DNA of 64,000 nt. It comes from Blastochloris sulfoviridis. Lineage in GTDB: Bacteria > Pseudomonadota > Alphaproteobacteria > Rhizobiales > Xanthobacteraceae. The stretch lies in assembly GCF_008630065.1 (NCBI RefSeq), contig NZ_VWPL01000007.1, positions 62,001 through 126,000 on the forward strand, read 5' to 3'. Under the pieces are notes generated by a model. The model saw only the letters and a program-made list of their open reading frames with translations, was not told the origin of the DNA and did not search any database. The translations under genes were made by a program, and so were the position numbers. Within the stretch, counting starts at the first letter, position 1. Every line of letters begins with the position of its first letter. Shown one piece after another: positions 48,865 through 58,122 of this stretch.

Positions 48865-49596
48865 TCAGCCCTCCCGCACAGCCGGGGCCAGACCGGCCGG
48901 CGAGGTGTGGCGCCGCTCGCGCGCATCGTCGGCCTGATTGCGCGACGGGCTGAACCACACGCCGACGCCGTGCAGCAGCTTCGAGAACGGGAAGATAAGC
49001 GCCAGCACCGCGACGAGGCCGAGATGGACGAGTAGCGCCGGATCGGTCGGCAGCGGCTGCCAGTCGACATGCACGAGCCCGAGCCAGAACGCCTTGACCG
49101 CGACGATGTCGGTGCGCGCGACGTAGGTCATCGCCAAGCCGCTCGCGCCGATGGCGACGAGCAAAGCGAGCATCAGATGATCGGATGGCCCGGAGATGAC
49201 GCGCACGCGCGGCACCAACAGGCGGCGTGCCCACAGCGCCAGCAGCGCGCCGACCATGGTGAAGCCTGCCAGCACGCCGAGCGGCTGGATGAGCTGCACC
49301 AGAAGCGGCACCGGCTCCAGGACATAGCGCAGGTGACGCAGCACGACGAGCGCGAGCGAGACGTGGAACACCCAGCCGAACAGCCAAGTCCATTTGTTGG
49401 AGCGGAACAGGCTCTCGAACAGCGCCACCTCGCGCAGCATCCGCGCCGCGGCACCAGCGCGGGTGACCGGCGCCGGCGTCGTCGGGATCTTCAGCGGAAC
49501 CGGCGTCGTCGCGTACTGCCAGACGCGATAGGCCAGCCCGCCGGCGAAGATCAGCGCCACGGCATATGCCAGGACGACGAAAGCTTCATTCGCCAC
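48865..49596 (-). CDS. dsrM: DsrM, cytochrome b membrane subunit
   Basis: The 243-residue protein has about five membrane helices with histidines suitable for two b haems (GWVFHVSLALVVLRHLRYVL; SDHLMLALLVAIGASG). It passes electrons between DsrK and the quinone pool. Confidence 0.93.
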   Translation of the reverse strand: MANEAFVVLAYAVALIFAGGLAYRVWQYATTPVPLKIPTTPAPVTRAGAAARMLREVALFESLFRSNKWTWLFGWVFHVSLALVVLRHLRYVLEPVPLLVQLIQPLGVLAGFTMVGALLALWARRLLVPRVRVISGPSDHLMLALLVAIGASGLAMTYVARTDIVAVKAFWLGLVHVDWQPLPTDPALLVHLGLVAVLALIFPFSKLLHGVGVWFSPSRNQADDARERRHTSPAGLAPAVREG

Positions 49597-49651
49597 CGTT
49601 TCCTCCCCGGGCCGCGGCTTCTTTTTGAGCCGTCAAGCCGAACGTCGTGCC

Positions 49652-49987
49652 TCACACGCAGCCGGTCGGCTTCGGCAGGCCGGCGATCTTGCATGCCTGC
49701 TTGGCCGGGCCGTAGGGGAACAGCGAATAGAGATACTTCTGGTCGCCCTTCTCCTTGCCGTACTTCTTGGTCATCTCCTTGACCAGCACGCGCACGGCCG
49801 GCGCCACCTGGTACTCCTCGTAGTAGGAGCGCAGGAAGTTCACGACTTCCCAATGCTCCGGCGCCATTTCGATGTTCTCGGACTTGGCGATCAGCAGCGC
49901 GAGGTCGGGCGACCACTCGGCAATGTCGACGAGATAGCCCTCTTCGTCATGGGCGACGGCGGAGCCGTTGAACTGATAGGCAGACAT
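49652..49987 (-). CDS. dsrC: DsrC, sulfur-carrier protein
   Basis: The 111-residue protein ends in the diagnostic arm with two cysteines: CysB in QACKIAGLPKPT and CysA in the last residues GCV. DsrC carries sulfane sulfur to DsrAB and leaves as a trisulfide. RSYYEEYQVAPAVRVLVKEM is the conserved helical core. Confidence 0.97.
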   Translation of the reverse strand: MSAYQFNGSAVAHDEEGYLVDIAEWSPDLALLIAKSENIEMAPEHWEVVNFLRSYYEEYQVAPAVRVLVKEMTKKYGKEKGDQKYLYSLFPYGPAKQACKIAGLPKPTGCV

Positions 49988-50053
49988 GGTGCTGTTCCCT
50001 CGGTTATCGGTTCGAAAGTGCTGCTCCGATCGGAGCCAATGCTTAAGCCAGGA

Positions 50054-50362
50054 CTAGAGCCAGGCGCAGACGCGCATATTGCGCGCGGCGAGATCGACGA
50101 AGCCTGCGTAGTCGACCACCGTGATGCCCTCGATCAGGTCGTCCGGCTTCAGGCCGCGCGCCACCAGATCCGGCCCCAGCACATAGAGCGCGCAGGTGCG
50201 CTGCCGGTCGCGCAGATCGTCGGCAAGCGCGGTGCCCTTGCGGGCGCCGACCACCGCGTCCTCGATCATCAGGACGCTGTCGCCGTCGGTGACGTGGTTG
50301 AGGCAGCTCGCCATCGCGCTGCGCTCGAACGGTGACTTGTTGACGGTGTGAAGCGTCGGCAT
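50054..50362 (-). CDS. dsrH: DsrH, sulfurtransferase subunit
   Basis: The 102-residue TusB/DsrH-like protein begins MPTLHTVNKSPFERSAMASCL. It is part of the hexameric DsrEFH complex that hands sulfur to DsrC. Confidence 0.94.
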   Translation of the reverse strand: MPTLHTVNKSPFERSAMASCLNHVTDGDSVLMIEDAVVGARKGTALADDLRDRQRTCALYVLGPDLVARGLKPDDLIEGITVVDYAGFVDLAARNMRVCAWL

Positions 50363-50372
50363 GACGGCCCCC

Positions 50373-50786
50373 TCAGAAGCTCAAGACCACGTCGGCGTCG
50401 CGGATGAGGCGCGCCATCTCGGCGCGGTCGACGAGATGGATCGACGGCTTCTCGGCATAGTCGTCATCCTCGTCCTCATAGGTGATCGGCATCAGGTCGC
50501 CCTCGCTGAGGCCCCGCTCGGCCAGCGATTCGCGCTCGACATAGAGCTTGCGCACCTCGTAGTCGCCGAGCGCGCGATAGGTCTTGGAAAAGTTCTTCGA
50601 GCCGATGCCCGAGGTGTCCTGGCCGGCTGCGAGCTGGAACACGCCGTCGTCGAGGAAGGCCAGGCTGACATCCTGCTCGAACGCCGCGCCGATCAGCACC
50701 ACCTCCAGCGATTCGAGCGCATAGATCGAGCCGTGCGGCGCCTTGCGGTTGATGTAGAGAAATTTCTTCGTGCTGCCTTCGGCCAT
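50373..50786 (-). CDS. dsrF: DsrF, sulfurtransferase subunit
   Basis: The 137-residue TusC/DsrF-like protein has APHGSIYALESLEVVLIGAAFEQDVSLAFLDDGVFQL. It lacks the active cysteine of DsrE and acts as a structural partner in DsrEFH. Confidence 0.94.
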   Translation of the reverse strand: MAEGSTKKFLYINRKAPHGSIYALESLEVVLIGAAFEQDVSLAFLDDGVFQLAAGQDTSGIGSKNFSKTYRALGDYEVRKLYVERESLAERGLSEGDLMPITYEDEDDDYAEKPSIHLVDRAEMARLIRDADVVLSF

Positions 50787-50796
50787 CGCCCCGCCC

Positions 50797-51189
50797 TCAA
50801 TCCCCGAACACCACGAGGCGGTCGGCTTCGATGCCGGCCTCGATCAACTGGCCAAGACCGGAGATCCGGAACCCCGGCGCGATATTGTCGCCGCTCTTGC
50901 CGTGGCGCCTGGCCTCGCTCTCGTCGAGGATGCCGCGCCGCTGCGCCGCCGCGATGCACACCACGAGGTCGATGCCGTGCTGCTCGGCGAGCTCGCTCCA
51001 CAGCTTCTGCAGATTGCGGTCGTCCTGCGGCGGCACGGTGTAGCGCGTGCCGTTGTTGACGCCGTCATGATAGAAGAAGACGCGGAACACCTCGTGGCCG
51101 CCGGCGAGGACGGCCTTGGTGAAGTGGTAGGCCGTGTCCGACGCCTGGTGCGTATAGGGGCCTTCATTGACGACAATGCCGAAGCGCAA
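50797..51189 (-). CDS. dsrE: DsrE, catalytic sulfurtransferase subunit
   Basis: The 130-residue TusD/DsrE-like protein has the sulfur-binding cysteine in DLVVCIAAAQRRGI. Presence of dsrEFH beside dsrAB is diagnostic for sulfur-oxidising rather than sulfate-reducing organisms. Confidence 0.95.
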   Translation of the reverse strand: MRFGIVVNEGPYTHQASDTAYHFTKAVLAGGHEVFRVFFYHDGVNNGTRYTVPPQDDRNLQKLWSELAEQHGIDLVVCIAAAQRRGILDESEARRHGKSGDNIAPGFRISGLGQLIEAGIEADRLVVFGD

Positions 51190-51268
51190 GGGTTCGTCTC
51201 CCTGATGGGGCGGCGCGGTCCCGCCGCGCCGTTCCGCCGAATGCCGAGATCGATGTGATGCGGGTCGC

Positions 51269-52348
51269 TCAGAACCGCACGTGCGCCGACATGTTCATGG
51301 TCTTGCGCGCGCCGGTCCAGGTGTCGAGGTGGTGCCGGGTGAAGGCGAAGCCGGTCAGCTCGAAGAAGCGCGGCCAGCCGATGCGCTCAATCCATTCGCC
51401 GATACGCTCATAGTCCTTGGCATTGGCCTTGTAGGTGGCGAGGATCGTGCGCACCACCTCGGCGACCTCGGGCCAGCGCGGCGGATTGTTCGGCAGATTG
51501 GCGACCACCAGCTTGTGGAACGCCGGCTTGGAGCGCGCGTTCGAGTGCTTGCCGCCGACCCACACCGCGATCTTGGTCGAATCGGCGCCGTTGATCTGCA
51601 TCGGCGGGCAGGGCGGATAGCAGGCGCCGCAGCACACGCACTTCTGCTCGTCCACCTCCAGCGACGGCTTGCCGTCGACCATCGCCGGGCGGATGGCCGC
51701 GACCGGGCAGCGCGCCACCACGGCAGGACGCTCGCACACCTTGGCGACGAGATCGTGGTTGATCTTCGGCGGCTTGGTGTATTGCACGTTGATCGAGATG
51801 TCGCCCTGGCCGCCGCAATTGATCTGGCAGCAGGAGGTGGTGATGTGCACGCGGTTGGGCATCTCCTCGGCGACGAACTCGGCGTGCAGCATGTCCATCA
51901 TGCTCTTCACCACGCCCGAGGCGTCGGTGCCGGGGATGTCGCAGTGCAACCAGCCCTGGGTGTGGGAGATCATGGTCACCGAGTTGCCGGTGCCGCCGAC
52001 CGGAAATCCCGCCGCGGTGAGCGCCTCGACCAGCGGCGCCACCTTGTCGGCGGCGCTGACCATGAACTCGATGCTGCTGCGCGTGGTGAAGCGCACATAG
52101 CCTTCGGCGAAGCGGTCGGCAATGTCGCACAGCGTGCGAATCGTGAACACGTCCATCTGGCGCTGGGTGCCGGCGCGCACCGTCCACACCTCGTCGCCAT
52201 TCTTGGCGACGTGGCGCAGCACGCCGGGCCGCGGGCGGTCGTGCCACACCCAAGCGCCGTAGTTCTTCTTCAGCACCGGATGCATGAACGGGAACGGATC
52301 CGGGACGCCGGATTCGATCGGATGGCGCAGTTGCTCCGCCGTGCTCAT
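51269..52348 (-). CDS. dsrB: DsrB, reverse dissimilatory sulfite reductase beta subunit
   Basis: The 359-residue protein has siroheme-region and [4Fe-4S] cysteines (TTSCCQINCGGQGD) and an inserted ferredoxin domain (QKCVCCGACYPPCPPM). With DsrA it oxidises DsrC-bound sulfur to sulfite. The start at 52348 is chosen over 52405 by conservation. Confidence 0.96.
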   Translation of the reverse strand: MSTAEQLRHPIESGVPDPFPFMHPVLKKNYGAWVWHDRPRPGVLRHVAKNGDEVWTVRAGTQRQMDVFTIRTLCDIADRFAEGYVRFTTRSSIEFMVSAADKVAPLVEALTAAGFPVGGTGNSVTMISHTQGWLHCDIPGTDASGVVKSMMDMLHAEFVAEEMPNRVHITTSCCQINCGGQGDISINVQYTKPPKINHDLVAKVCERPAVVARCPVAAIRPAMVDGKPSLEVDEQKCVCCGACYPPCPPMQINGADSTKIAVWVGGKHSNARSKPAFHKLVVANLPNNPPRWPEVAEVVRTILATYKANAKDYERIGEWIERIGWPRFFELTGFAFTRHHLDTWTGARKTMNMSAHVRF

Positions 52349-52423
52349 GAGCGAGGTCCCCCAGATGTCTGATCGTGCCGGCTGTGGCCGCCGGCTTGGA
52401 GCCAAGGATGCGGACGGGTGGCG

Positions 52424-53740
52424 TCAGTCGGCCGCGACGTCGAGGCCGGCCTCGCGCGCCTTGCGCTCGAAGAACTTCGCCGCCTCGTCCGTGAAGTCGT
52501 CGGTGCGCACGTAGCAGGAGGTGCGCGGATGATTGACCATGTTGGGGTCCGGATCGATGCCGATGGCCTCAAGAAAGGCCGGCAGGCCGATGCGGTCCAT
52601 GGTCTCGCCGATCCGCTCGTGCTCGAGCGCGTTCTCGGCGAAGAAGTCGATCACGCGGCGGGCGAACTCGACCAGCCGCTCGAAATCCTCGTCCGTCTCG
52701 AGCTTGAAGAACGGCACGATCATCGTGCCCATCAGGTCGCCGATCTTGAGGGCGCGCTTGCCGCCCATCAGGATCGAGGCGCCGCGCACGTCGCCCGGCG
52801 ACAGCGCCTTGGGCATCACATTGAGGCAGTGCATGCAGCGCACGCACGAGCGGTTGTCGACGTCGAGCGTGTCGTCGTCATTGAGCGACAGCGCGCGCGT
52901 CGGGCACATGGCGATGACGTGGTCGATGGCGTACTTGCGTCCGACCTTGGCGACATAGGCCTTCACTTCGGCCTGGTCGACCTTCATGTCGTCGCGCCAA
53001 GTGCCGATCACCGCGAAGTCGGAGCGATGGATGGCGTTGACGCAGTCATTGGCGCAGCCGGAGAACTTGAACTTGAACTTGTAGGGCAGCGCCGGACGGT
53101 GCATCTCGTCCAGGAACTCGTTGATCACCCGGCGGTGCGCCTTGACCTCGTCGTAGCACGACATCTCGCAGCGGGCGTGGCCGACGCAGCTCATCGAGGT
53201 GCGCAGCGCAGGCCCCGCGCCGCCGAGATCGAAGCCGATGGCGTTGAACTCGTCGAACGCCTTCTGCACGTTCTCGGTGGAACAGCCCTGGAACATGATG
53301 TCGCCGCTCTGGCCATGCAGCGCCACGAGGCCCGAGCCGTACCGTTCCCAGATGTCGCAGAGCTGGCGCAGGAGATCGGTGGTGTAGTGATAGCCGGCCG
53401 GCGGCTGGATGCGCAGGGTGTGGAATTCCTTCGAGGCCGGGAACCGGTCGGCGACCTCGGAGAAGCGGGGGATGACGCCGCCGCCATAGCCGAACACCGA
53501 GACCGTGCCGCCCTTCCAGAAGCCGAGCCGCTCCGTATAGGAGTGCTCGAGCTGGCCGAGCAGGTCGTTCATCATCGGCGCGTAGGGCTTGTCGGGGGCA
53601 TCGCGCAGGCGCTTCAGCCCGGTCACGAAGCTCGGCCACGGCCCGCTTTCGAGCTGATCGAGCAGCGGCGTCGGATGTTGACCCGCCGCTGCACTGCCCT
53701 TGCCGTGCGCGCGATCCGAACCCGTCTTGTCCTGCGACAT
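52424..53740 (-). CDS. dsrA: DsrA, reverse dissimilatory sulfite reductase alpha subunit
   Basis: The 438-residue siroheme protein has the cluster cysteines in MSCVGHARCEMSC and FSGCANDCVNAIH, a ferredoxin insertion (NRSCVRCMHCLNVMPKAL), and KALSPGDVRGASILMGGK. It heads the operon dsrABEFHCMKLJOPN. The ATG at 53740 with GGAG upstream is preferred over a longer frame reaching 53890. Confidence 0.96.
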   Translation of the reverse strand: MSQDKTGSDRAHGKGSAAAGQHPTPLLDQLESGPWPSFVTGLKRLRDAPDKPYAPMMNDLLGQLEHSYTERLGFWKGGTVSVFGYGGGVIPRFSEVADRFPASKEFHTLRIQPPAGYHYTTDLLRQLCDIWERYGSGLVALHGQSGDIMFQGCSTENVQKAFDEFNAIGFDLGGAGPALRTSMSCVGHARCEMSCYDEVKAHRRVINEFLDEMHRPALPYKFKFKFSGCANDCVNAIHRSDFAVIGTWRDDMKVDQAEVKAYVAKVGRKYAIDHVIAMCPTRALSLNDDDTLDVDNRSCVRCMHCLNVMPKALSPGDVRGASILMGGKRALKIGDLMGTMIVPFFKLETDEDFERLVEFARRVIDFFAENALEHERIGETMDRIGLPAFLEAIGIDPDPNMVNHPRTSCYVRTDDFTDEAAKFFERKAREAGLDVAAD

Positions 53741-53888
53741 GCGACTCCATCCCCTCCGTGGTGTCCGCCGGGCATCTGCGTCCCGCCGGAATTTCCGTCC
53801 CTTTTCGCGAGGCCCAGGCTCCGTCTTTGCGGTGCACCACGCATGGGCCTGCGTCACAATGCCCTTTTCAAGCATTCTTGTTGTGCGC

Positions 53889-53917
53889 ATAATAACAAAA
53901 AATTCGAATGTGCGAAT
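53889..53917 (-). promoter_or_regulatory. dsrA promoter region with an exact SqrR-type operator
   Basis: ATTCGAATGTGCGAAT (53902-53917) is an exact ATTC-N8-GAAT, the site reported for the persulfide sensor SqrR in Rhodobacter. TATTAT (53889-53894, minus strand) could be the -10, which would place the operator across the -35 and fit repression. The 54044-53741 gap otherwise shows nothing I recognise. Confidence 0.65.
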
Positions 53918-54044
53918 AGAAAAATGAATGGCCGTGGGTGCGACGGGTTCGCCCGGCGGGAGAGCGCTTCAGCCGCCGTCGGGGCCGGCTAGACGAAAGC
54001 ATAATGTGACGGCGGATCGCATGGGACCGCCGCGGGAGGACAGG

Positions 54045-54170
54045 ATGCGGATGCGACACCTGGTGTCGGAGCGAGAGCGCAGGCCGGGGCAGGCCGCGGA
54101 CGGCGGGTGGCACGGCGGCGCGCCGGGCACGGGCGAGTGCGGCATCCGGTGCGCAGGACAGGCCGCATGA
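54045..54170 (+). CDS. Very small protein (41 residues), first of an overlapping trio
   Basis: The frame starts MRMRHLVSERERRPG with GGGAGGA six bases upstream, contains a CGIRC cysteine pair, and its TGA overlaps the next ATG as ATGA. No family is recognised. Strong initiation signal and overlap support translation; G+C bias could still produce such a frame by chance. Confidence 0.4.
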   Translation: MRMRHLVSERERRPGQAADGGWHGGAPGTGECGIRCAGQAA

Positions 54171-54382
54171 TCCAGATCAGCGACCTGATGATCGCCCACC
54201 CCGAGCTTGTGAGCTTCCGCCAGCTTGAGGCGCTGGTGGAGGAGGTCGCCACGTCGGGCGAGATCCACCTCTATTTCGACATCAAGCCGGAATTCGCCGA
54301 CACGCCGCGCGACTGGGACATGCGGCTCGAGGTGATCTTTCTGTCGGCACAGGCGCCGCACGACGCGGGCGCGGCGCGATGA
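54167..54382 (+). CDS. Small acidic protein of unknown function (71 residues)
   Basis: The protein begins MIQISDLMIAHPELVSFRQLEALVEEV and continues GEIHLYFDIKPEFADTPRDWDMRLEVIFL. It has a helix-strand-strand pattern and no cysteine. It overlaps both neighbours by four bases (ATGA), so all three are likely translated together, ahead of sqr. I do not recognise the family. Confidence 0.65.
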   Translation: MIQISDLMIAHPELVSFRQLEALVEEVATSGEIHLYFDIKPEFADTPRDWDMRLEVIFLSAQAPHDAGAAR

Positions 54383-54609
54383 CGGACAAGACGCGGCTTC
54401 ACACGATCGTCGCCCCCTATGGGCGGGAGGTGTGGCTGGACGAAGTGCCGTTCGAGAGCGGCATGCGCCTGCTGCGCATCACGATTCGGGAGGGCCGGCG
54501 CTTCACCGTCCTCGATCTCGACGCCCAAAGCGCGGCGCAGTGGGGTGAGGCTATGACCGAATGGTCGAATAGCCAGACAGGTTGTGACTCGAGCCGCTGC
54601 GCCTCATAA
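54379..54609 (+). CDS. Small protein of unknown function (76 residues)
   Basis: The protein contains VAPYGREVWLDEVPFESGMRLLRITIREGRRFTVLDLDAQSA, an all-beta pattern, and ends with two cysteines (TGCDSSRCAS). It lies 99 bases upstream of sqr. It may be a sulfur-linked accessory protein, judged only by position. Confidence 0.65.
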   Translation: MTDKTRLHTIVAPYGREVWLDEVPFESGMRLLRITIREGRRFTVLDLDAQSAAQWGEAMTEWSNSQTGCDSSRCAS

Positions 54610-54708
54610 TCGCAAGGCTGAACGAATACGGAAGCTTCGCGCCGAGACCACAATACACGACGCCAACGTCAAGCTCGGTGCCGAAAGGGAATATTGGGGA
54701 GAAACGCG

Positions 54709-55992
54709 GTGGCACACATCGTCATCCTGGGCGCCGGCCTCGGCGGCGTCATCATGGCTTACGAAATGAAGGATCAGATGGGGAGGGGAGACACCCTCAC
54801 CGTCATCACCAAGGATCCGGTCTATCATTTCGTTCCGTCGAATCCGTGGGTGGCCGTCAGTTGGCGGACGCGCGAGTCGGTCGAGGTCGATCTCGCACCG
54901 GTGTTCGCCCGGCGCGGCATCGATTTCCGACCGGTGCCCGCGACCCGGGTGCATCCGGACGAGAACCGGGTCGATCTCGCCGACGGCTCCTCGGTCTCCT
55001 ACGACTTCCTGGTCATCGCCACCGGTCCGGAGCTGGCGTTCGACGAGATCGAGGGGCTGGGGCCGGAGGGCTACACCACCTCGATCTGCCACGTCGACCA
55101 CGCCACCGAGGCGGCCGCCAAATTCGAGGAGTTCTGCAAGAACCCGGGGCCGATCATCACCGGGGCGGTGCAGGGCGCGTCCTGCTTCGGCCCGGCCTAT
55201 GAGTACACCTTCATCCTCGACACCGAGCTGCGCCGGCGCAAGATCCGCGACAAGGTGCCGATGACGTTCGTCACCGCCGAGCCCTATATCGGCCACCTCG
55301 GGCTCGATGGCGTCGGCGACACCAAGGGCCTGCTCGAAGGCGAGATGCGCCAGCACCACATCAAGTTCGTCACCAGCGCGCGGGTGACGAAGATCGAGCC
55401 CGGCAAGATGACCGTCGAGGAGATCGCCGACGACGGATCGGTCAAGAAGACCTCCGAGCTGCCGTTCGCCTTCTCGATGATGCTGCCGTCGTTCCGCGGC
55501 ATCGGCGCGCTGCGCGGGATCGACGGCTTGGTCAATCCGCGCGGCTTCGTGCTGATCGACCAGCACCAGCAGAACCCGACATACCGGAACGTGTTCGCCG
55601 TCGGCGTCTGCGTCGCCATTCCGCCGATCGGGCCGACGCCGGTTCCCTGCGGCATCCCCAAGACCGGCTTCATGATCGAGTCGATGGTGACGGCGACGGC
55701 CAACAACATCGCGCAGATCCTGCGCGGCCAGCAGCCGACGCACCAGGGCACATGGAACGCCGTCTGCCTCGCCGACTTCGGCGATTCGGGGGTCGCCTTC
55801 GTCGCCCAGCCGCAGATTCCGCCGCGCAACGTGAACTGGTCGTCGTCCGGCGCCTGGGTCCACAATGCCAAGATCGCCTTCGAGAAGTACTTCATCCGCA
55901 AGATGCGCCGCGGCGAGAGCGAGCCGTTCTACGAGAAGGCCATGCTCGACATCCTTGGCATCGGCAAGCTGAAGAAGGTCACCACCGACTGA
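54709..55992 (+). CDS. sqr: Sulfide:quinone oxidoreductase
   Basis: The enzyme oxidises sulfide to polysulfide or persulfide with quinone reduction. The 427-residue flavoprotein has an N-terminal FAD fold (VILGAGLGGVIMAYEM). Cysteines at 127, 159 (GASCFGPAYEY) and 353 (NAVCLADFG) match the spacing of the three catalytic cysteines of structurally known Sqr proteins. PCGIPKTGFMIESM is typical. It starts with GTG at 54709, chosen by GGGGAG eight bases upstream. Confidence 0.85.
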   Translation: MAHIVILGAGLGGVIMAYEMKDQMGRGDTLTVITKDPVYHFVPSNPWVAVSWRTRESVEVDLAPVFARRGIDFRPVPATRVHPDENRVDLADGSSVSYDFLVIATGPELAFDEIEGLGPEGYTTSICHVDHATEAAAKFEEFCKNPGPIITGAVQGASCFGPAYEYTFILDTELRRRKIRDKVPMTFVTAEPYIGHLGLDGVGDTKGLLEGEMRQHHIKFVTSARVTKIEPGKMTVEEIADDGSVKKTSELPFAFSMMLPSFRGIGALRGIDGLVNPRGFVLIDQHQQNPTYRNVFAVGVCVAIPPIGPTPVPCGIPKTGFMIESMVTATANNIAQILRGQQPTHQGTWNAVCLADFGDSGVAFVAQPQIPPRNVNWSSSGAWVHNAKIAFEKYFIRKMRRGESEPFYEKAMLDILGIGKLKKVTTD

Positions 55993-56192
55993 CGCCAACG
56001 GTGGGGCGCCGGCCGCATCGGGGTGGCGCCCGACCTGGGATCGACGCCGGCGCCCGCACGCCGGCCGCCCTCCCGCTTCGGGGCGCGATGCCGCGCGTCC
56101 TGAAATTTATGGCCGGCGCCGCGGCGCGGGCCGGACGCTTGCGCGTTCCCTGCCCCGCCCGCCCCGCCACCCTGCTTTCGAAGGATGCCTGC

Positions 56193-57257
56193 ATGTCGCT
56201 CGACAAGCCTGCCGCCGGCGAGGAGGCGGCGACCGGCCCTCTCGGGTCGGCGGTCGCCCTCGCGCCGGGTCTCGTTGTCTGCGCCGGTCTCGCCTACGCC
56301 TCGGTCCAGATCGAGCCGTATGGCACGAAGGCGATGCTGGCGCTGGTCGGTGCGCCCATCACCATCACCGCGCCGGTGATCGCGCTCCTGATCGGCATGG
56401 CGCTGCACCCGCTGGTCGCCCGGCCGGCCTTCATGCCGGGTATGAATTTCGCCATCAAGAAGCTCCTGCGCTGGGCGATCGCGCTGTTCGGGCTGAAGAT
56501 CGCGCTGTCCGACATCATCGGTCTCGGCGCGGGAACGGCGGCGATGGTTATCGTATCGATGGCGGCCACGCTGGTGGCCGGCGTGGTGCTGGCGCGCCTG
56601 CTCGGCCGCAGCGATTCATATGGTGCGATCGCCGGCGGCGCCACGGCGGTGTGCGGCGCCTCGGCGGCGCTGGCGACGGCCTCGGTGCTGCCGCACTACA
56701 AGGGCCGCGAGTCCGACATGGCGTTCGTCGCCGTCACGGTGAACATCCTGGCGACGCTGGCCATGGTGTTCTATCCGCCGATCTGCGCCGGCCTTGGCTT
56801 CGACGAGCGCACCACCGGCATCCTCCTTGGCGCCACCATCCACGACGTCGCCCAGGTGGTGGGCGCCGGCTATGCGGTGTCGGACACCGCCGGCAATGTC
56901 GCGACCGTCGTCAAGCTGTTCCGCGTGTTCATGCTGCTGCCGGTGGTGCTCCTGGTCGGCTGGTGGTTCGCGTCCGAGGGCGGCGACGTGCACAAGGCGA
57001 AGGTGCCGGTGCCGATGTTCGCCATCATGTTCCTGGTGTTCGTCGCCATCAACAGCGTGGGCATCCTGCCGGTGGAGATCAAGTCGGCGCTGGTCGAGGC
57101 GTCGCGCTGGGGCCTCCTGATCGCCATCGCCGCGCTCGGCTTCAACACCTCGCTCGCCACCATCTTGCGCATCGGCCCGCAGCACCTGCTCGTGGTGCTG
57201 GGCGCGACCCTGGTGGTCTTCACCCTGCCCCTGGGGTGGCTGATGATCCTCGGCTAG
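56193..57257 (+). CDS. YeiH-family putative sulfate exporter
   Basis: The 354-residue membrane protein has about ten helices and the YeiH/PSE signatures FAIKKLLRWAIALFGLKIALSDI, GGATAVCGASAALATASVL and GATIHDVAQVVGAGYAVS. Such genes often accompany sulfur oxidation and may export sulfate or sulfite; activity is not proven. Its stop TAG lies in the CTAG flank of a repeat. The start follows AAGGA. Confidence 0.85.
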   Translation: MSLDKPAAGEEAATGPLGSAVALAPGLVVCAGLAYASVQIEPYGTKAMLALVGAPITITAPVIALLIGMALHPLVARPAFMPGMNFAIKKLLRWAIALFGLKIALSDIIGLGAGTAAMVIVSMAATLVAGVVLARLLGRSDSYGAIAGGATAVCGASAALATASVLPHYKGRESDMAFVAVTVNILATLAMVFYPPICAGLGFDERTTGILLGATIHDVAQVVGAGYAVSDTAGNVATVVKLFRVFMLLPVVLLVGWWFASEGGDVHKAKVPVPMFAIMFLVFVAINSVGILPVEIKSALVEASRWGLLIAIAALGFNTSLATILRIGPQHLLVVLGATLVVFTLPLGWLMILG

Positions 57258-57419
57258 AGCGTCCGCTTGATCCGATTGGATCAAGCGGACGCTCTAAGTT
57301 CTTGGTTTGTCGCATTCTCTTCCGCAATACCGGCCCCCGCTTTTGCGGAGAATGCTCCAAGCTCTTGAGTTGTCGCATTCTCTTTCGCAAAACCGGTACC
57401 CACTTTTGCGGAGAATGCT
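57258..57419. repeat. Composite RIME-like repeat (family 1)
   Basis: A 99-bp copy (57258-57356, AGCGTCCGCTTGATCC through GAGAATGCT) is followed by a second right half (57361-57419). Left flank CTAG and final right flank CCAG agree at three of four bases. The left half is a perfect palindrome (GAGCGTCCGCTTGATCC with its complement). Confidence 0.8.
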
Positions 57420-57461
57420 CCAGCGGCGTTTGCAATTTTCCTGCGCACGAAGCCGGACTTG

Positions 57462-57498
57462 TTGACAAACCTGGATTTGTGAATTCGTATATTACGAT
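57462..57498 (+). promoter_or_regulatory. dsrE2-tusA promoter with SqrR-like site
   Basis: TTGACA (57462-57467) is a consensus -35. ATTC-GTATATTA-CGAT (57483-57498) overlaps the expected -10 and matches ATTC-N8-GAAT in six of eight positions; TCGTATATTACGA within it is also palindromic. Confidence 0.55.
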
Positions 57499-57547
57499 GT
57501 GTGAAACTTAATAGGATGCGGTGAATCATGCCGCGAGGGGGAGACAA

Positions 57548-58054
57548 ATGGCTGAGGCGGCAAACGGCGACGGCAATGCGAAGACGATGACGATCATCGT
57601 CACCAAGGGCACGCTCGACTGGGCGTATCCGCCCTTCATCCTGGCCACCACGGCGGCGGCGATGGGCGTCGAGGTGACGATGTTCTTCACCTTCTACGGC
57701 CTGTCGCTGCTGCAGAAGAAGCTCGACCTCCAGGTGTCGCCGCTCGGCAACCCGGCGATGAAGATGCCGATGATGGGCATGCACATGGGCATGCCCAACA
57801 TCGTCGCCATGCTGCCGGGCGTCGAGGCCGGCGCTACGGCGATGATGAAGAACATGATCAAGAGCAAGGGCGTGGCCTCGATCGAGGAGTTGCGCGAGGC
57901 CGCCATCGAGGCCGAGGTGAAAATCATCGCCTGCCAGATGACGATGGATCTGTTCGAGCTCAAGACGGAGGACATGATCGACGGCGTGGCGCTGGGGGGC
58001 GCCGCCACCTACATGGAAAAGGCGCTCGCCTCCGACATCAACCTCTACATCTGA
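57548..58054 (+). CDS. dsrE2: DsrE2-type sulfurtransferase
   Basis: The 168-residue DsrE/DsrF-like protein has TIIVTKGTLDWAYPPFILATTAAAMG, a hydrophobic Met/Gly-rich loop (MKMPMMGMHMGMP) and a conserved cysteine in KIIACQMTMDLF (Cys129). With rhodanese and TusA it relays sulfane sulfur in the cytoplasm. The start is chosen by GAGGGGGAG upstream. Confidence 0.93.
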   Translation: MAEAANGDGNAKTMTIIVTKGTLDWAYPPFILATTAAAMGVEVTMFFTFYGLSLLQKKLDLQVSPLGNPAMKMPMMGMHMGMPNIVAMLPGVEAGATAMMKNMIKSKGVASIEELREAAIEAEVKIIACQMTMDLFELKTEDMIDGVALGGAATYMEKALASDINLYI

Positions 58055-58122
58055 CCGGCCGCGACCGGCACTGCATAACAAGCCGACTGCACAAGAAGCC
58101 GACCGACATTGGAGGAAAATTC

